The notes under the pieces were generated by a model that was not told where the DNA came from, searched no databases, and saw only the letters and a program-made list of their open reading frames with translations. A stretch of 23,172 nt of DNA from positions 1-23,172 of the IMG/VR virus record IMGVR_UViG_3300031227_006615. One strand, written 5' to 3'. How positions within the stretch are numbered: the stretch's first letter is position 1; each line of letters opens with the position of its first letter. Source of the DNA: a virus. Shown here piece after piece: positions 22,468 through 23,172 of the stretch. Position numbers and translations under genes: made by a program.

Positions 22468-22500
22468 TACCTAATCAGGGTATTTTTATTTTTTATTTAT
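22468..22500 (+). terminator. Weak stem-loop with U-rich tail after the tail tube gene (tentative)
   Basis: TACCTaatcaGGGTA at 22468-22482 can form a 5-base-pair stem (one G-T pair), followed by a run of mostly T to about 22500. It is too weak for a confident terminator, but the spot between tail tube and chaperone is a usual place to lower downstream expression. It may equally be an AT-rich spacer. Confidence 0.22.
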
Positions 22501-22525
22501 TAACAAACAATTAAAATCACTAATC

Positions 22526-22957
22526 ATGGGATTATTAAACAGAAAAGAATTATTAACAAAAGAAAAACTTGAAGTTGTCAAAGTAGATTTAGATAAAGAC
22601 AATTTTGTTTTTGTGAAGCAAATGACCGGAGGAGAAAGAGATCGTTTTGAACAGTCACTTCTCAGACAGGTAAAAGACAATAAAGGACTTGTAACAGGAT
22701 TTGAAAGTGTTACCGAGAATTTTAGGGCAAAATTATGTGTAGTAACGGTATGTGATGAGGAAGGTAAGTTACTACTTGCTGCAGGGGATTTTCCTCTATT
22801 AAGCAATAGCATGAGTGCTGCAAAATTGGAGAAAATTGTCAATGCGGCACAAGCGTTAAATGCAATTACTGAAGAGGATAAGGAGGCAATAATAAAAAAC
22901 TCCGAAGTCGGCCCAGCCGACAATTCCAGTTCAGACTCTGCAGAGAAATCGGAGTAG
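22526..22957 (+). CDS. Tail assembly chaperone, short form (gpG-like)
   Basis: A 143-residue protein read when no frameshift occurs. An N-terminal helix (LLNRKELLTKEKLEV) precedes a VDLDKDNFVFVKQMTGGERDRFEQSLL segment, the 'd...v.vr.ltg.erd.fe' pattern of gpG/TAC proteins. A further AKLCVVTVCDEEGKLLL region and a NAAQALNAITEEDKEAI helix follow (near 112-125), and the C-terminal tail is acidic and serine-rich (SSSDSAEKSE). It holds the tape measure before tube assembly. No SD precedes the ATG; the leader is AT-rich. At 22894-22900 the ribosome can slip to the -1 frame and make the longer G-T form. Confidence 0.82.
   Translation: MGLLNRKELLTKEKLEVVKVDLDKDNFVFVKQMTGGERDRFEQSLLRQVKDNKGLVTGFESVTENFRAKLCVVTVCDEEGKLLLAAGDFPLLSNSMSAAKLEKIVNAAQALNAITEEDKEAIIKNSEVGPADNSSSDSAEKSE
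22894..22921 (+). promoter_or_regulatory. Programmed -1 ribosomal frameshift signal
   Basis: A AAA AAC at 22894-22900 is in the gpG frame (codons AAA, AAC), a classic -1 slippery heptamer. Six bases later GTCGGC (22907-22912) and GCCGAC (22916-22921) form a perfect 6-base-pair GC-rich stem with a 3-base CCA loop, a good stimulatory hairpin. After a -1 shift the ribosome continues in the frame that encodes the gpT-like part. The -1 frame is open from 22882, since a stop lies at 22879-22881. Confidence 0.87.
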
Positions 22958-23172
22958 AACATCCGGACTACTTACTAGAGGTTTTGACATCAAAACAGCT
23001 AAGTGAGTGGGAGGCATACGATAGGATAGACCCGATAGGAAAGTGGAGGGATGATTTTAGGTTAGCTTATTTAAGTTCACTTCTTACCAATTTAACAATT
23101 AGTGTTCATGGTAAGAAAGGAACGAAGAGTACGAATCCAATGGATTTTATGTTGGATTGGGATTTGGGGAAA
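22900..23172 (+). CDS. Tail assembly chaperone, frameshift extension (gpT-like, partial)
   Basis: After the -1 slip the frame stays open from 22900 to the window edge, 91 codons. It encodes FRLCREIGVEHPDYLLEVL, then SKQLSEWEAYDRIDPIGKWRDDFRLAYLSSLLTNL. The 'LxRElG....eLl..lts.ql.eW.AY..i.P.G..r.D' pattern fits gpT/DUF4035 tail-assembly extensions. It has no useful ATG of its own at the expected start, so it is made as a fusion to the short form. The gene is cut by the window end; a tape-measure protein is expected beyond it. Confidence 0.84.

Noticed and set aside
22486-22962. A 158-codon open frame on the minus strand over the tail chaperone gene
   Set aside because: It is the mirror of a well-supported + strand gene, has low-complexity serine/leucine composition, no known motif and no SD, and would oppose every other gene.
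1-23172. tRNA genes, CRISPR arrays, insertion sequences, integrase or attachment sites
   Set aside because: Looked for cloverleaf-like stretches, regularly spaced repeats, transposase motifs and border repeats; none was convincing by eye.

Overview
This window is part of the late (virion) gene region of a tailed double-stranded DNA phage or prophage. Every supported gene is on the + strand. The left edge carries a head module: the tail end of a protease/portal-region gene, a head decoration protein and an HK97-fold major capsid protein, then a small protein of unknown function. The right edge carries the matching connector and tail module: gp6-like connector, head-closure protein, HK97 gp10-like protein, tail terminator, tail tube and the G/T tail-assembly chaperone pair with a programmed -1 frameshift. 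This lambda/HK97-like order points to a long-tailed, probably siphovirus-type phage. The host cannot be named. The DNA is AT-rich, and several structural genes have strong Shine-Dalgarno sequences, so the host uses SD-led initiation.

Between the two modules, where a lambda-like phage would pass directly from capsid to connector genes, about 15.7 kb (2312-18011) is filled by roughly 20 sugar-related genes. They include a DUF115-like protein, a GT11 alpha-1,2-fucosyltransferase, about eight more glycosyltransferases (two in two-domain fusions), methyltransferases (one FkbM-type), an RfbH-type sugar 3-dehydratase, GDP-mannose 4,6-dehydratase, GDP-L-fucose synthase, another SDR, a small P-loop protein, a sulfotransferase-like protein and three small proteins of unknown function, two of them paralogues. 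The genes overlap or lie 2-12 bases apart, so they look like one translationally coupled run transcribed with the virion genes.

The inferred pathway converts host GDP-mannose to GDP-4-keto-6-deoxymannose (Gmd) and then GDP-L-fucose (Fcl), which the GT11 enzyme transfers. The other glycosyltransferases would extend a glycan that may be methylated, sulfated and possibly contain a 3-deoxy sugar. No initiating membrane sugar-phosphate transferase, flippase, polymerase or other evident membrane protein is present. This favours a cytoplasmic acceptor, plausibly a virion protein, over a lipid-linked host surface polysaccharide. That conclusion is inference.

After the island come a BppU-like small beta protein and a 644-residue virion protein with FN3, DNRLRE and five-bladed beta-propeller (GH43/32-like) regions. 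This is a candidate receptor-binding protein, depolymerase or glycosylation target. The window ends inside the frameshifted T part of the tail chaperone; a tape-measure gene would be expected next.
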